A stretch of DNA of 64,000 nt from Holophagaceae bacterium (lineage in GTDB: Bacteria; Acidobacteriota; Holophagae; Holophagales; Holophagaceae): the NCBI GenBank assembly GCA_025361205.1, contig JANYAS010000156.1:22959-86958 (forward strand), read 5' to 3'. Position 1 is the first letter of the stretch, and each line of letters begins with the position of its first letter. A program made the translations under genes and the position numbers. The notes beneath the pieces were generated by a model. That model was not told the DNA's origin. It saw only the letters and a list, made by a program, of their open reading frames with translations, and searched no databases. Shown here in pieces: positions 8,821 to 18,730 of this stretch.

Positions 8821-11004
8821 TCATGCGTAGAGCTCGACGTGGTGGGCGTTCAGGATGGGCGTAGGGATGGCCGCGGGTGCTTCTTGCCGAGCGGGCATCG
8901 CGTTCGCCTCAGGGCGTTCGCGGAAGCTCGGGGTTGAAGGCGCCTCCTGGAAGGGGCGGTGGCCCTGCTGCAGATCAAAACTGCCCAGATGGAGTCCCTG
9001 GTCCTTCAGGGCCAGCTCCAGGTAAGAGCGTCCTTCCGCGACCGCCTTGACAGAGGCCGGTTCCATGATCCACAGGCGGGCGTGGACCTCGCCTCCTTCC
9101 ACCTTGAGATGGATGGTGATTTGTCCGAGCGCTTCGGGATGGAGTTGCAGCTGCGCTTCCTGGGCACCCGACTTCAGCATCCAGCGCAGACCTCCCACCA
9201 CTTGAACCACAGCGGCAGAAGGTGGCGCGGCTGCCAATGGGGGCGGGACCGCCGTTGGCGATGCGGCCCCCGTCGCCCTGGGGATGGCATTCAGCGCTGC
9301 CAGGGACGTTCCATCCGAGGCATGAGGAAGAATGGGCTGCGTCTCAGGCGTGGACTTCTCGGCCAAGGCTTCGGGTGCCGAGGGGGCGGAGGGGGAGGAG
9401 GACAGCTGGGACAGGCTCTGGACGGCGGGTTCTTCGGTGGCGGCTGGATGCGTCTGAGGTGAGGGTGCCTTCGCCGGGATCTGGAGTGGTTCCCGAAAGG
9501 GGATCGGGGCCTCGATCCCCTTCGTGACCTTCTCCGCAGGAAGGGTCGGATCGACCTTCGCGGCATTGAGGTCAGCGGTCGGATGCTCGACCCTTGCCGC
9601 TTCCGTCAGGTTGGATCCAAGTTCGGCAAGGACTGCCTGGACCATGGCCGGGGCCGAAGCAGGAATGGGATCGGTCCCGGGTGTCGGTACTGGGGCGGGC
9701 ATCGGTACCGCAGCTGGCGGCGCTGAAAGGGATGCCAGCAAGGGAGCGCTCAGTGGGGTCGGGATCGGTTCAAATGCCATCGGTCGATGGGAGGCGGCAG
9801 GGGCGACGTCCCCCGGGTGGGCCAGGTTGTGCCAGCTGGAGGGGCTAGGCAGGGAGGGGGGAGCGGGGATCTCCAGAACCGCGCTCCACCCGGATCCCGC
9901 CCCTGGGCCGGGATGCGCTGGAGGGGCCGCACTCGGGCCAACCGCAACGCCAGTGGCTTGGGGGCTCGAAGGGGCCGGCCCAGGTCCAGTCGCAGCCATC
10001 GGTGCGGGGGGGAGTGCTCCGGCAACCGGGATCAGGTTTTCAGGGTCGCCCAGGACCCTGGCCTGGAGGCCAACCTGCAGTGGGGCCGCTGGGACGGGGG
10101 GGGCAGAGGGTTTCCCGGGATCCATCCTGGGAACGGGCCGAGGAGCAGGGCTTTGGATCGTCGTGTGCATCTCCGGCACGGGAGTCGGAGTCGCTGCCGG
10201 TGAAGCCGGGTCGCGAGGGGCTGGTGCGGGCTCCCCTTCGGCCTCCGGGCGGGGTGCCAAGCGGGTCTCGTCCCCGGGGCCGGGGGGGGTGGTTGCCGAG
10301 GGAGAGACCAGAGGTATTGCCGACTGGGCCATGGTCGGCAACGCCGATGGGGCCGGTGCCGCCACGTCCAGGGATGGGGCCGCGACCTGGGAGGGGGGGA
10401 CCGCCGTGCCAGCCGGGATCGGGGTTCCTTCCAGGTGCGAGGGGAGCGCCGTGGGCCCAGCGGTGGCTCCAGGGGCACCTTGGGGCCCTTGGATGACCAG
10501 GAGGGGAGCCCCGGAGGTGGTGAGGGTGATGGCGATGGGCAGGGGGCCGCCCTGCCCGGGCAGGTCCCGTTTCGGAAGGGAGGGGGCAGGCTGGGTTGGG
10601 AGCGGGACCTCCGAAGGGGACGCGGTAGATGGGGTGGAAGCGGGTGGGTTGGGGAGTGCGTTCCCCTGCGGCTCCGCCGCTACGGGGGCCGGACTCCCTG
10701 GGATCGGTTGGGAGACCACGGGGGTCGCCGGGGGTGGGGCGAGCGAGGTCATCAGGTCGTTGGGGGCATCGGAAGGCTTGGGTTCCGGTCGTTTGGCCGT
10801 GGGGCGTTCCCGGGTCATTTTGGCCGACCGACCCGCGGAGGCTGTGGAGGCTGCGGGGACCACTGGTGCCGCCGAGGGCTGGCTGAATCGGGCTACCAAA
10901 CCTGCGAATCGGCCATCGGAGCTATCAGGGATCTTGGTCTCCAACCGCTCCGCCAGGGGCCGATCAGAGATCGCCAGGACGGTGGTTGGGCTGGCTGAAG
11001 GCAC
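8821..11004 (-). CDS. fliK: flagellar hook-length control protein, FliK-like
   Basis: Very Pro/Ala-rich body with C-terminal Flg_hook-like EAQLQLHPEALGQITIHLKVEGGEVHARLWIMEPASVKAV; located between flgD and motE/fliJ. Confidence 0.75.
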   Translation of the reverse strand: MPSASPTTVLAISDRPLAERLETKIPDSSDGRFAGLVARFSQPSAAPVVPAASTASAGRSAKMTRERPTAKRPEPKPSDAPNDLMTSLAPPPATPVVSQPIPGSPAPVAAEPQGNALPNPPASTPSTASPSEVPLPTQPAPSLPKRDLPGQGGPLPIAITLTTSGAPLLVIQGPQGAPGATAGPTALPSHLEGTPIPAGTAVPPSQVAAPSLDVAAPAPSALPTMAQSAIPLVSPSATTPPGPGDETRLAPRPEAEGEPAPAPRDPASPAATPTPVPEMHTTIQSPAPRPVPRMDPGKPSAPPVPAAPLQVGLQARVLGDPENLIPVAGALPPAPMAATGPGPAPSSPQATGVAVGPSAAPPAHPGPGAGSGWSAVLEIPAPPSLPSPSSWHNLAHPGDVAPAASHRPMAFEPIPTPLSAPLLASLSAPPAAVPMPAPVPTPGTDPIPASAPAMVQAVLAELGSNLTEAARVEHPTADLNAAKVDPTLPAEKVTKGIEAPIPFREPLQIPAKAPSPQTHPAATEEPAVQSLSQLSSSPSAPSAPEALAEKSTPETQPILPHASDGTSLAALNAIPRATGAASPTAVPPPLAAAPPSAAVVQVVGGLRWMLKSGAQEAQLQLHPEALGQITIHLKVEGGEVHARLWIMEPASVKAVAEGRSYLELALKDQGLHLGSFDLQQGHRPFQEAPSTPSFRERPEANAMPARQEAPAAIPTPILNAHHVELYA

Positions 11005-11078
11005 GGGAACCTCGCATCCGAATCATCCGGATAAGTTCCCAGGGCCAGGACCGTGCCGAGGTCGTTAGGCAGAAAGGT

Positions 11079-11624
11079 TCAGGCTGCCGGATCCTTGGGC
11101 CTCGACATCCCCACCCGTTCGGAGAGGCGCCCCGCCAGCTTGGCGTCCAGGGGGGCCAGCTGGTCCATCAGCTTCCCGGCCTTTTTGGGCGTCATGCCCG
11201 CCAGCAGCGCCACGGCGACTTCCATGTTCTGGGCCGCGAGCTCCTTCATGGCCTGGGCCCCGGCGGTGGGGTCCATGGCCTCGTAGGTGCGGATGATCTG
11301 CGGATCGATGGCGGGCCGGACCTTCAGGTTCTCCACCCTCGCCAGGGCTTCCTGGACGGCCTTCTCCCGGGCTGCCATCTCGCCCCGATCCTTGTCGAGG
11401 GTGGCCTGGAGGGTCGTGAGGCGCTGTTCCAGCTGTCGCAGCTCCGCCTCCTTCTGGGCGAGGGCCTTTTCCCGGTTCTGGAGCCGGGAGGCCAGATCGG
11501 CGACCTTCACCCCTTCGGCGGCAGCCGCCTTGTTTTCGCCCTTGGGTTCCTGGGCCGATAGCCAAAGGACGCCCGCGGACAGCGCCACGGGCGCCGAGAT
11601 CCAAAGCAGGTAGCGGGCATTCAT
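11079..11624 (-). CDS. MotE-like flagellar protein (MgtE-N-like domain, coiled coil)
   Basis: N-terminal TM, coiled coil, then YEAMDPTAGAQAMKELAAQNMEVAVALLAGMTPKKAGKLMDQL; next to fliJ. Confidence 0.65.
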   Translation of the reverse strand: MNARYLLWISAPVALSAGVLWLSAQEPKGENKAAAAEGVKVADLASRLQNREKALAQKEAELRQLEQRLTTLQATLDKDRGEMAAREKAVQEALARVENLKVRPAIDPQIIRTYEAMDPTAGAQAMKELAAQNMEVAVALLAGMTPKKAGKLMDQLAPLDAKLAGRLSERVGMSRPKDPAA

Positions 11625-11632
11625 GGGTACTC

Positions 11633-12088
11633 CTACTGATCTGCGCTGGGTCGGTGGTGGCGCAGGACTGCCAGTTCGTCCATTTCCAGGGCCTCGCGGA
11701 GCTGCTGCTCCTTCGCGTGCTGGAGGGCCCGGCGCTCCTTGAGGCGGACGAGCATCAGGTGGTTCCGGTGGGCGAGGGTGAGGGCTTCCCGCAGGACGGC
11801 GACCTGGGCGGAGGCCACGCGGAGCTGCTCGAAGGCTTCGATCTGACGGCGCTCCAGGACGACCAGGAAGCGTTCACCGGCGCGCCAGAGGTCTAGATCG
11901 AGCGTCTGCCCCAAGGTGAGGCGACGGGCTTCGAAGATGGCGTTGCGCTGCGCGGCCAGCGCCTCAATATGGGCGCGGATGTCGCGCTCAGCCTGGAGGG
12001 CCCGGGCCAGGGCGCGCTGGGCTTCGCGTTCCAGGGCCTCCCGCAGTTTGCGCAGGGGTTCGAGGCGGAAGCGGAAGCGGGCGGCCAT
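11633..12088 (-). CDS. fliJ: flagellar export protein FliJ
   Basis: Coiled-coil FRFRLEPLRKLREALEREAQRALARALQAERD; stop overlaps the fliI neighbourhood. Confidence 0.75.
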   Translation of the reverse strand: MAARFRFRLEPLRKLREALEREAQRALARALQAERDIRAHIEALAAQRNAIFEARRLTLGQTLDLDLWRAGERFLVVLERRQIEAFEQLRVASAQVAVLREALTLAHRNHLMLVRLKERRALQHAKEQQLREALEMDELAVLRHHRPSADQ

Positions 12089-13449
12089 CAGCTTTGGGTC
12101 TTCAGGAAGGGCGCCAGGTCGATGCCAAAGATCTGGCCCATGGCCAACATAGCCTGGTGATGGTCAGAGGATTCCGCCGTGGCCTGGCGAAGGAAGGTTT
12201 GAATGGCGGGCTGGAATTGGATGGCCTGGTCGATGGCGGTGCTGGAGCCCTTGGTGTAGGCGCCGATCTGGATCAGGTCCTCGGCATCCTGGTAGGTGGC
12301 CATCAGGTCGCGCAGCTTGCTGGCCAGCTGCTTCTGCTCCGGTGGCGCCAGGGCACTGAAGAGCCGCGAGAGGCTGGCGAGGATGTCGATGGCGGGGAAG
12401 TGGTTCTTCGCGCCCAATTTTCGGGACAGCACGACGTGGCCGTCCAGGATGCCGCGCACGGAATCGCTGATGGGCTCGTTCAGGTCATCGCCCTCCACCA
12501 GCACCGTGTAGATGCCGGTGATGGACCCCATGCCCTCGAAGGTGCCGGCTCGTTCCATGAGGCGGGGCAGGAGGGCGAACACGGAAGGGGTGTAGCCGCG
12601 GGAGCTGGGGGGCTCGCCGGCGCTGAGGCCCACTTCCCGCTGGGCCATGGCAAAGCGCGTGACACTGTCCATCATGAGCAGGACATCTTTGCCCTGGCGC
12701 ATGAAGTACTCGGCCACGGTGGTGCCCGCCATGGCGCAGCGCAGGCGCAGCAGGGGCGTCTGGTCGCTGGTGGAGACCACTACCACGCTGCGGCGGAGGC
12801 CCTCCTCTCCTAGGTCGTTTTCGATGAACTCGCGGAGCTCGCGGCCCCGTTCCCCCACCAGCGTGATCACGTTCACTTCGGCCGAGGTGTTGCGCGCCAC
12901 CATCCCCAGCAGGGTGGACTTGCCCACGCCCGAACCGGAGAAGATGCCCACCCGCTGGCCTTTGCCCAGGGTGAGCAGGCCATCGATGGCCCGGACGCCG
13001 GTGGATAGCACCTGATCGATGCGCTTCCGCCGCATGGGGTTGGGGGGCGGGCCCTGGAGGGGCAGGTGGGCCAGGGCCTCGATGGGGGGGCCGCCGTCCA
13101 GGGGCCGCCCCAAGGGATCGATCACGCGGCCCAGCAAAGCGTCCGAAACGGGCAGTTCAGACTGGTGCCCGGTGCCTTCCACCCACAGGCCGGGACGGAT
13201 GCCTTCGGTCTCTTCGATGGGCATGAGCAGCACCCGGTGTCCGGCGAATCCCACCACTTCCGCGTGGATGAGGCGCGGCCGCCCGGAGGAGTCCGTGGCA
13301 TGAATGAGCATCTGCTCGCCCACGGAACACTCCGGACCGGTGGATTCCACCACCAGGCCCACGACTTTGGTGACGCGACCCATCCAATCGCCCTTCGGCA
13401 GTCCACGGATATGGGCCGCGAGGAGGGTGGGATCGACGGCGGTCTTCAC
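12088..13449 (-). CDS. fliI: flagellum-specific ATPase FliI
   Basis: Walker A GSGVGKSTLLGM, Walker B VLLMMDSVTRFAMAQREVGLSAGEPPSSRGYTPSVF. Confidence 0.95.
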   Translation of the reverse strand: MKTAVDPTLLAAHIRGLPKGDWMGRVTKVVGLVVESTGPECSVGEQMLIHATDSSGRPRLIHAEVVGFAGHRVLLMPIEETEGIRPGLWVEGTGHQSELPVSDALLGRVIDPLGRPLDGGPPIEALAHLPLQGPPPNPMRRKRIDQVLSTGVRAIDGLLTLGKGQRVGIFSGSGVGKSTLLGMVARNTSAEVNVITLVGERGRELREFIENDLGEEGLRRSVVVVSTSDQTPLLRLRCAMAGTTVAEYFMRQGKDVLLMMDSVTRFAMAQREVGLSAGEPPSSRGYTPSVFALLPRLMERAGTFEGMGSITGIYTVLVEGDDLNEPISDSVRGILDGHVVLSRKLGAKNHFPAIDILASLSRLFSALAPPEQKQLASKLRDLMATYQDAEDLIQIGAYTKGSSTAIDQAIQFQPAIQTFLRQATAESSDHHQAMLAMGQIFGIDLAPFLKTQS

Positions 13450-14177
13450 GGCGCGTCGCCCTCTTGCATCCGGGCGATGAGCTGCATGAGGCGTTCGCGA
13501 CGGCGCTCCAGGGTGCCGTTGAGGATGCCCTGGGGGGCCTCGATCCGCAGGCTGCCGCGGGACAGACCGCTGTCGGCCGCCAGGGCCAAGCCGGGGTGGT
13601 CCACGAAATGGTCGCCCAGTTGTTCGAGATCGGCTGGATTGAGCAAGACCTGCATGGGCATCTCGCCCTCCCGGCGCCCCCGGGGCAGGGGAAAGGGCAG
13701 TTCCTCCAGAATCCGTTCCATGAGCGCCTTGACGGCGCCCGGCGTCTGTTCGATCTGCTGGACCGCGAGGTGTTCGCCAACGGCGAGGGCGAGGGCCACC
13801 AGTTCCTCGTCCAGGGCCTCTTTCAGGCTCAGCGAAACCGCAGCCAGCTCCGCCAGCTGTTCCTCCAGGCGCAGCATGTAGGACTTATACTGGCTTTCGC
13901 CGAAGGCGCGGCCTTCGGCCTCGCCGGAGGTGAAGCCCTCCTCGTAGGCCCGGCGGGCGACATCCTGGGCCTGCCGTTCCGCCTCCTGAAGCCGGTCCAC
14001 GAGCCGCTGCTCGATGGGGACATTGGTCGCCTCCAGATCACCGAGTTCGGAGGCCACGGAATCGAGGCTGCCATCGAAGGCGCCGCGGGCCAGCACGGTA
14101 TCGACGGGGAAATAGGGGAAGGCCTCCACGAGCGTGTTCTGGAGATCCTCGGCGCGAATGAACCCCTTACGTGACAT
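13446..14177 (-). CDS. fliH: flagellar assembly protein FliH
   Basis: Likely start at MSRKGFIRAEDLQNTLVEAF, internal to the longer ORF; FliH/HrpE-like pattern; between fliG and fliI. Confidence 0.78.
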   Translation of the reverse strand: MSRKGFIRAEDLQNTLVEAFPYFPVDTVLARGAFDGSLDSVASELGDLEATNVPIEQRLVDRLQEAERQAQDVARRAYEEGFTSGEAEGRAFGESQYKSYMLRLEEQLAELAAVSLSLKEALDEELVALALAVGEHLAVQQIEQTPGAVKALMERILEELPFPLPRGRREGEMPMQVLLNPADLEQLGDHFVDHPGLALAADSGLSRGSLRIEAPQGILNGTLERRRERLMQLIARMQEGDAP

Positions 14178-15171
14178 AGTCCTCACCACCGCCACCACCG
14201 ATGCTGATAACGCCCTCTTCCTCCAACTGGCGGACGATCTCCACCACCTCATGCTGGGATTTTTCAACGTCCTTCAGCTTCACCGGGCCCATGAATTCCA
14301 TTTCTTCCTTCATGAGTTCGACGGCGCGGCTAGACATGTTCCGGAAGAACTGATTCTGGAGCTCCTCGCTGGTGCCCTTGAGGGCGATGGTGAGGGTCTT
14401 CTTATCCGCCCGCTTGAGGATCTCGGTGATGCCGCTGTCGTCGATGAGCAGGATGTCGTCGAAGACGAACATCAGGTCGCGGATGCTGGCGGCCAGCTGA
14501 GGATTCTCCGTCTCGATCTTCTCCAGCACGGCGCGACCGGTGTTGCGGTCCATGCGGTTGAACAGCTCAGCCACGGCCCGGACGCCGCCGTAGGCCTCGG
14601 TCGCGAAGGAGCCCAAGGCCTCCAGTTTCTGCTCAAGGATGAGGCTGATGCGCCGCACCACCTCGGGGCTGATCTCCTGGAGGCTGGCCATGCGCATGGC
14701 CACGTCGCTGCGCAGGACCTCGGGCAGGCTGGAAATGAGCTCCGCCGCCTGGGAGGCGTTCAGGTGGGCGAGGATCAAGGCGATGGTCTGGGGGTGTTCG
14801 TTCTGGATGAACTTGGAGAGCTGCTGGGGATTCGCGCGCTCCAGGCTGGTGAAGCCGGCGCTGGATTCCAGGGCCTTCACCAAGCGGTCGATGATCTTGC
14901 GGGCCACTTCCGGGCCCACGGACTTGATGAGCAGCTTCTTGGCGTATTCGATGCCGCCCTGGCTGATGTAGCTGCGGGCCTGGGTCATGGTGTGGAACTC
15001 TTCCATGACCTCCTCGGCCACCTCGGGCTGCACGTGCTTGGTGATGGCGATCTCGCGGGAGATCGTCTGGATCTCATCCTCCTCGAGGTATTTGAAGATG
15101 TTGGAGGCGGTTTCGTCCCCAAGGGTGACCATGAGCACCGCGGCCTTTTGCATGCCGGTCAGTTTGGACAT
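14167..15171 (-). CDS. fliG: flagellar motor switch protein FliG
   Basis: LTGMQKAAVLMVTLGDETASNIFKYLEEDEIQ...; C-term FVFDDILLIDDSGITEILKRADKKTLTIALKG. Confidence 0.96.
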   Translation of the reverse strand: MSKLTGMQKAAVLMVTLGDETASNIFKYLEEDEIQTISREIAITKHVQPEVAEEVMEEFHTMTQARSYISQGGIEYAKKLLIKSVGPEVARKIIDRLVKALESSAGFTSLERANPQQLSKFIQNEHPQTIALILAHLNASQAAELISSLPEVLRSDVAMRMASLQEISPEVVRRISLILEQKLEALGSFATEAYGGVRAVAELFNRMDRNTGRAVLEKIETENPQLAASIRDLMFVFDDILLIDDSGITEILKRADKKTLTIALKGTSEELQNQFFRNMSSRAVELMKEEMEFMGPVKLKDVEKSQHEVVEIVRQLEEEGVISIGGGGGEDYVT

Positions 15172-15174
15172 GGT

Positions 15175-16857
15175 CTACCGTCCTTCTTCCAGGAGCCAGG
15201 ATCGCACCAATGAGGCAATGGTTTCCGGATCCTCGTGCGAGCCTTCCTGGAGGCGCTTCTTGATGAGCTCGCGCCGGCGGGCTTCGGGAGCGCTGAAAGC
15301 CGCATCGGCGTTCAGTTCCGCCTCGATTTCGGCCTCGATCTCGGAGACGGATTTGACCTGGATGGGCTTGCGCGTGGAGCTGGGTCCGGCCAGTCCTATG
15401 TCCCCGCCTTCGCCGCTGGCGACCCGCATGGGGGTAGGCCGGTTGATGGCCGCCGACATGCGCTTGAGCATGGGCAGGAAGATCATGAAGAAGACCGCCA
15501 GTCCGATGATCCCGTAGATCACACCGGGCGCGAACTGACGGGCCAAATCAATCCAGAACTGGGTCTTGGCTTCAGCGGCTTCCCTGGGATTCACCTGGAG
15601 CGTGGCGAAGGCCATGTCCTCCACCATGAGCTCGTCGCCACGCTTGGGCTGGATGCCCACGGCCGCCGACACCTGATCACGGATCTTCTTCAGCTCATCC
15701 GTGGACCGGGGCGTCTGCTTCAGGAAGGGTTCGCCCTTGGCGTCCTTATCCCAGGTGCTGATGTGGTCCACGATGACTGCCAGGGTGACGCGTTTGACGG
15801 TGCCGGTGGCCTGATCGGTGGCCCGGACGGTCTTGGTGATCTCATAGTTGGTGGTGGTCTCCTTCTTTTCCAGGTTCTCAGTCACATTGGCCGAGGCGCC
15901 GCCGGTGGCGGGGGCCACATTGCTGGGCGTGCCTGGGACGCCGGCGCCGGCGTCGCGCTTCTGGGACTTCTCGTCCTTCTGCTGGACGCTGCGTTCCACC
16001 TGACCCTGGGGGTCGAACTTCTCCTCGTTGATCTTCACCTTGTCGAAATCCAGATCCACATGGGCCGTGGCGCGCACCTTGCCAATGCCGACGACGGGCT
16101 CAAGCAGGTCGGTGACGCGGCGAACCAGGTGATCCTCTTCTTCGCGAGCCACCTTCTTTTGGGAGTCGCTGGCGCCCACCATGGGATCTCGGCCGGTGCG
16201 TGAAAGGATCCGGCTGTACTGATCGATGATCACCACCTGGTCCGGCTTCAGTCCCTCCACGCTGGCGGCCACCAGGTTCACGATGGCCTGGGTGTTCTCG
16301 TCAGGCAGGATGCGGGCGCCGCGCAGCTTCAATAGCACGCTGGCCTTGGCGTCCTCCTTGTCGGTGAGGAAGGGGCTGTCGTTGGAAGGCGTGATGTGGA
16401 CGGTGGCCTCGGCCACCTGCTGGAGGCTCATGATGGTCTTGGCCAACGTGGCCTCCATGGCCCGTCGGTGGATCACCTTCTGGGAGAAATCCGTGGTGCC
16501 AAGGCCGGCGTTCTCGAGCTTCTCGAACCCCAGCTTATCGCCGGAAAGGGTGCCGTCGCCGGCAAACCTCAGGCGGAGGGAGCCCACCTTGCTTTCAGGC
16601 ACCAGGATGGTGCGCTGGTCCGAGCTGAGCTCAAAGGGCACCTGCATCTTGTCCAGCTGGGCCACGATCGAACTGGCCTCCTGGGGGGAGATATTGGCGG
16701 CGAGGACCCCCTTGGTCTCTTGGCCGGCCCAGATGCCGAGGCCGGCCAAGGCCAGAAGCACTGTCATGGAAATGGCGACGACCATGACGCGCTGGGTGGC
16801 GCTCATGCCCTTGAAGGCGCTGGTCAGTTGTTCCGCGAGGTTCGTTTCCCCGGCCAT
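15175..16857 (-). CDS. fliF: flagellar M-ring protein FliF
   Basis: FliF N-term (ISPQEASSIVAQLDKMQVPFELS) and HVDLDFDKVKINEEKFDP; two TM segments. Confidence 0.95.
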   Translation of the reverse strand: MAGETNLAEQLTSAFKGMSATQRVMVVAISMTVLLALAGLGIWAGQETKGVLAANISPQEASSIVAQLDKMQVPFELSSDQRTILVPESKVGSLRLRFAGDGTLSGDKLGFEKLENAGLGTTDFSQKVIHRRAMEATLAKTIMSLQQVAEATVHITPSNDSPFLTDKEDAKASVLLKLRGARILPDENTQAIVNLVAASVEGLKPDQVVIIDQYSRILSRTGRDPMVGASDSQKKVAREEEDHLVRRVTDLLEPVVGIGKVRATAHVDLDFDKVKINEEKFDPQGQVERSVQQKDEKSQKRDAGAGVPGTPSNVAPATGGASANVTENLEKKETTTNYEITKTVRATDQATGTVKRVTLAVIVDHISTWDKDAKGEPFLKQTPRSTDELKKIRDQVSAAVGIQPKRGDELMVEDMAFATLQVNPREAAEAKTQFWIDLARQFAPGVIYGIIGLAVFFMIFLPMLKRMSAAINRPTPMRVASGEGGDIGLAGPSSTRKPIQVKSVSEIEAEIEAELNADAAFSAPEARRRELIKKRLQEGSHEDPETIASLVRSWLLEEGR

Positions 16858-16906
16858 AGGCGTTCCTCAGTCAGGGGTGAGGCCGCGCCGGGAAGCTCGG
16901 CCTGCG

Positions 16907-17227
16907 CTACATCTGCATGCGCATGACCTCGCGGTAGGCATCGATCAACTTGGATCGGACGGCCATCATCATCTGGAAGCTTAAATCGGCCTTCTGGACA
17001 GCCAGCATGGCCGAGTGCATGTCTGCACTCTCTCCTGTCATCAAGTTCCGTGCCTCACCCTCGGCCTGGGCAGAAACCTGGTTCACTTCCTGGAGGGCCT
17101 GCTTGAGGAGGTCACCAAAGGCCACTCCCCCTTCAGTGCCCGGAGCGCCGCTGTCCAGGCCGGGCTTCGAGGTTCCGGACAGGGGGCTGAGCGGGGAGAA
17201 CTGGGGGATGTTCTGGAGTGGGTCCAT
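16907..17227 (-). CDS. fliE: flagellar hook-basal body complex protein FliE
   Basis: FGDLLKQALQEVNQVSAQAE...DLSFQMMMAVRSKLIDAYREVMRMQM. Confidence 0.93.
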   Translation of the reverse strand: MDPLQNIPQFSPLSPLSGTSKPGLDSGAPGTEGGVAFGDLLKQALQEVNQVSAQAEGEARNLMTGESADMHSAMLAVQKADLSFQMMMAVRSKLIDAYREVMRMQM

Positions 17228-17299
17228 GGGGTCAACTCGGAAAGGTCTTTCACACGATCGGTCAGGGGCGGGGCGGGGGCAAGTCGAAATTCCGACAGG

Positions 17300-17719
17300 T
17301 TACGAGACTCGGAGGATCTCCAGGGCGGAAGTGGCCATGGCCTTGGCGGCGCGGACCACGGCAATGTTGGCTTCATAGGCGCGGCTGGCCTCGGTGAGGT
17401 TCACCATCTCCTCCACGGGGTTCACATTGGGGTAGCTCACCACGCCGTCGGCGTTGGCGTCGGGGTGGCTGGGCTCGTACCGGGTGAGGAAGGGCTCCTG
17501 GCTGGTCTGGATGCCGACCACCCGCACCCCTGCGTTGGCCAGGGCCCCCGAGAAGCCAAGGTCCTGGGCCTGGAAGATCGCGTCCTTGCGCCGGTAGGGG
17601 CCGCCCTCTCGGGTGCGGGTGGTCTCGCTGTTGGCGACGTTGGAGGCGATGAGCTGCACGCGAAGCCGCTGGGCGGCCATGCCGGTGCTGGCGATGTCGA
17701 GAATCTGGGAGATGCTCAT
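17300..17719 (-). CDS. flgC: flagellar basal-body rod protein FlgC
   Basis: MSISQILDIASTGMAAQRLRVQLIASNVANSETTRT...; C-term NLTEASRAYEANIAVVRAAKAMATSALEILRV. Confidence 0.95.
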   Translation of the reverse strand: MSISQILDIASTGMAAQRLRVQLIASNVANSETTRTREGGPYRRKDAIFQAQDLGFSGALANAGVRVVGIQTSQEPFLTRYEPSHPDANADGVVSYPNVNPVEEMVNLTEASRAYEANIAVVRAAKAMATSALEILRVS

Positions 17720-18138
17720 CAGTGCGCCACCGAATCTCGGATGAGGGAATAGAGCTTCCGGAGCTCGACCTGCATGAAGGTGGAAGCCATCTGGTAGTTG
17801 GTTTGGGTGCGGGTGAGTAGCATGTTCTCCCGATCCAGGCTCACGTCGTTGCCGTCGTTGCGCTCGGCGCTGGGGCGCAGTAGGTCCGAGGACGGCGGCA
17901 GCGAGTCTGTGGAAGTGCCCTGGAGATGCATGGGGTGGGTGGTGCGAAGGCCATTGGGCAAGGATTGCTCGGCTAGCGCCACCTTCATGGCTCCCTCGAA
18001 GCTGAAGTCCCGGGTCCGGTAGCCCGGCGTATCCAGGTTGGCCAGGTTGGACGCGATGAGGGTCTGCCGCTTGGAAGCCAGCGTCAGGCCACGGTCCATG
18101 GCCTGGATCATCCCGTTACCGCTGGTGAGGTCAAACAT
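17719..18138 (-). CDS. flgB: flagellar basal-body rod protein FlgB
   Basis: Probable start MFDLTSGNGMIQAMDRGLTLASKRQTLIASNLANLDTPGYRTRDFSFE. Confidence 0.92.
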   Translation of the reverse strand: MFDLTSGNGMIQAMDRGLTLASKRQTLIASNLANLDTPGYRTRDFSFEGAMKVALAEQSLPNGLRTTHPMHLQGTSTDSLPPSSDLLRPSAERNDGNDVSLDRENMLLTRTQTNYQMASTFMQVELRKLYSLIRDSVAH

Positions 18139-18268
18139 GAAGCACCCTGCAAAATGGGCCGAGTGAGCCCGGCGGCCAGAGGAAGGATGCAGAGCCCGTG
18201 CCGGAAGATCTGTCCTGAAAGGCAACAGCTGAAGGAACCCGTGAAATCTAGGGACTAGGTCCCTTTTC

Positions 18269-18284
18269 TGCGTCGTCCGCGCCA
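18269..18284 (-). promoter_or_regulatory. possible sigma-54 -24/-12 promoter upstream of flgB
   Basis: Minus strand TGGCGCGGACGACGCA keeps the GG...GC spacing of TGGCAC-N5-TTGCA; imperfect -12. Confidence 0.35.
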
Positions 18285-18390
18285 GCTTTGGTTTCGGGCT
18301 TTCAGTTCTTACGGTGCCCTGGGGGGACACACACGCCATTGTCGAGTCTTGTCAGACGCTCTAGACTGGCCCCTCACCCCGAGGCCCGCC

Positions 18391-18726
18391 ATGATCCTGA
18401 ACACACGCAAACACAACGAGGTGCTGATCCTCTACCCCGAAGGAAAGGTCACCCTAGGGGACGGCGACCAGGAACTGGGCGAGGCCGTTCGCACGGCCCT
18501 CCTCGACGGCTCCCGGAAGATCGTCATCAACTTCAGCAAAGTGAGCTACCTGGATTCCTCGGGTGTGGGCGAGCTGGTGGGCTGCTACACCTCCATCAAG
18601 GGGAAGGGCGGCGAGCTGCGCATCTGCGGCATGAATTCCAAGATCTTCAGCCTCATTAAGATGACCAGCCTGCACTCGGTCTTCGAGGTGAAGGACACTG
18701 AGGAAGAGGCCCTCGCGGGCTTCTAG
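18391..18726 (+). CDS. STAS-domain anti-sigma factor antagonist
   Basis: VLILYPEGKVTLGDGDQELGEAVR...KIVINFSKVSYLDSSGVGELVGCYTSIKGKGGELRICGM. Confidence 0.88.
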   Translation: MILNTRKHNEVLILYPEGKVTLGDGDQELGEAVRTALLDGSRKIVINFSKVSYLDSSGVGELVGCYTSIKGKGGELRICGMNSKIFSLIKMTSLHSVFEVKDTEEEALAGF

Positions 18727-18730
18727 GGCG

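Noticed and set aside
9524-11068. 514-aa plus-strand ORF antisense to fliK-like gene
   Set aside because: Mirror frame of a GC-rich, Pro/Ala-rich gene; Gly/Ala/Arg-rich with no domain; explained by GC-skewed codon use.
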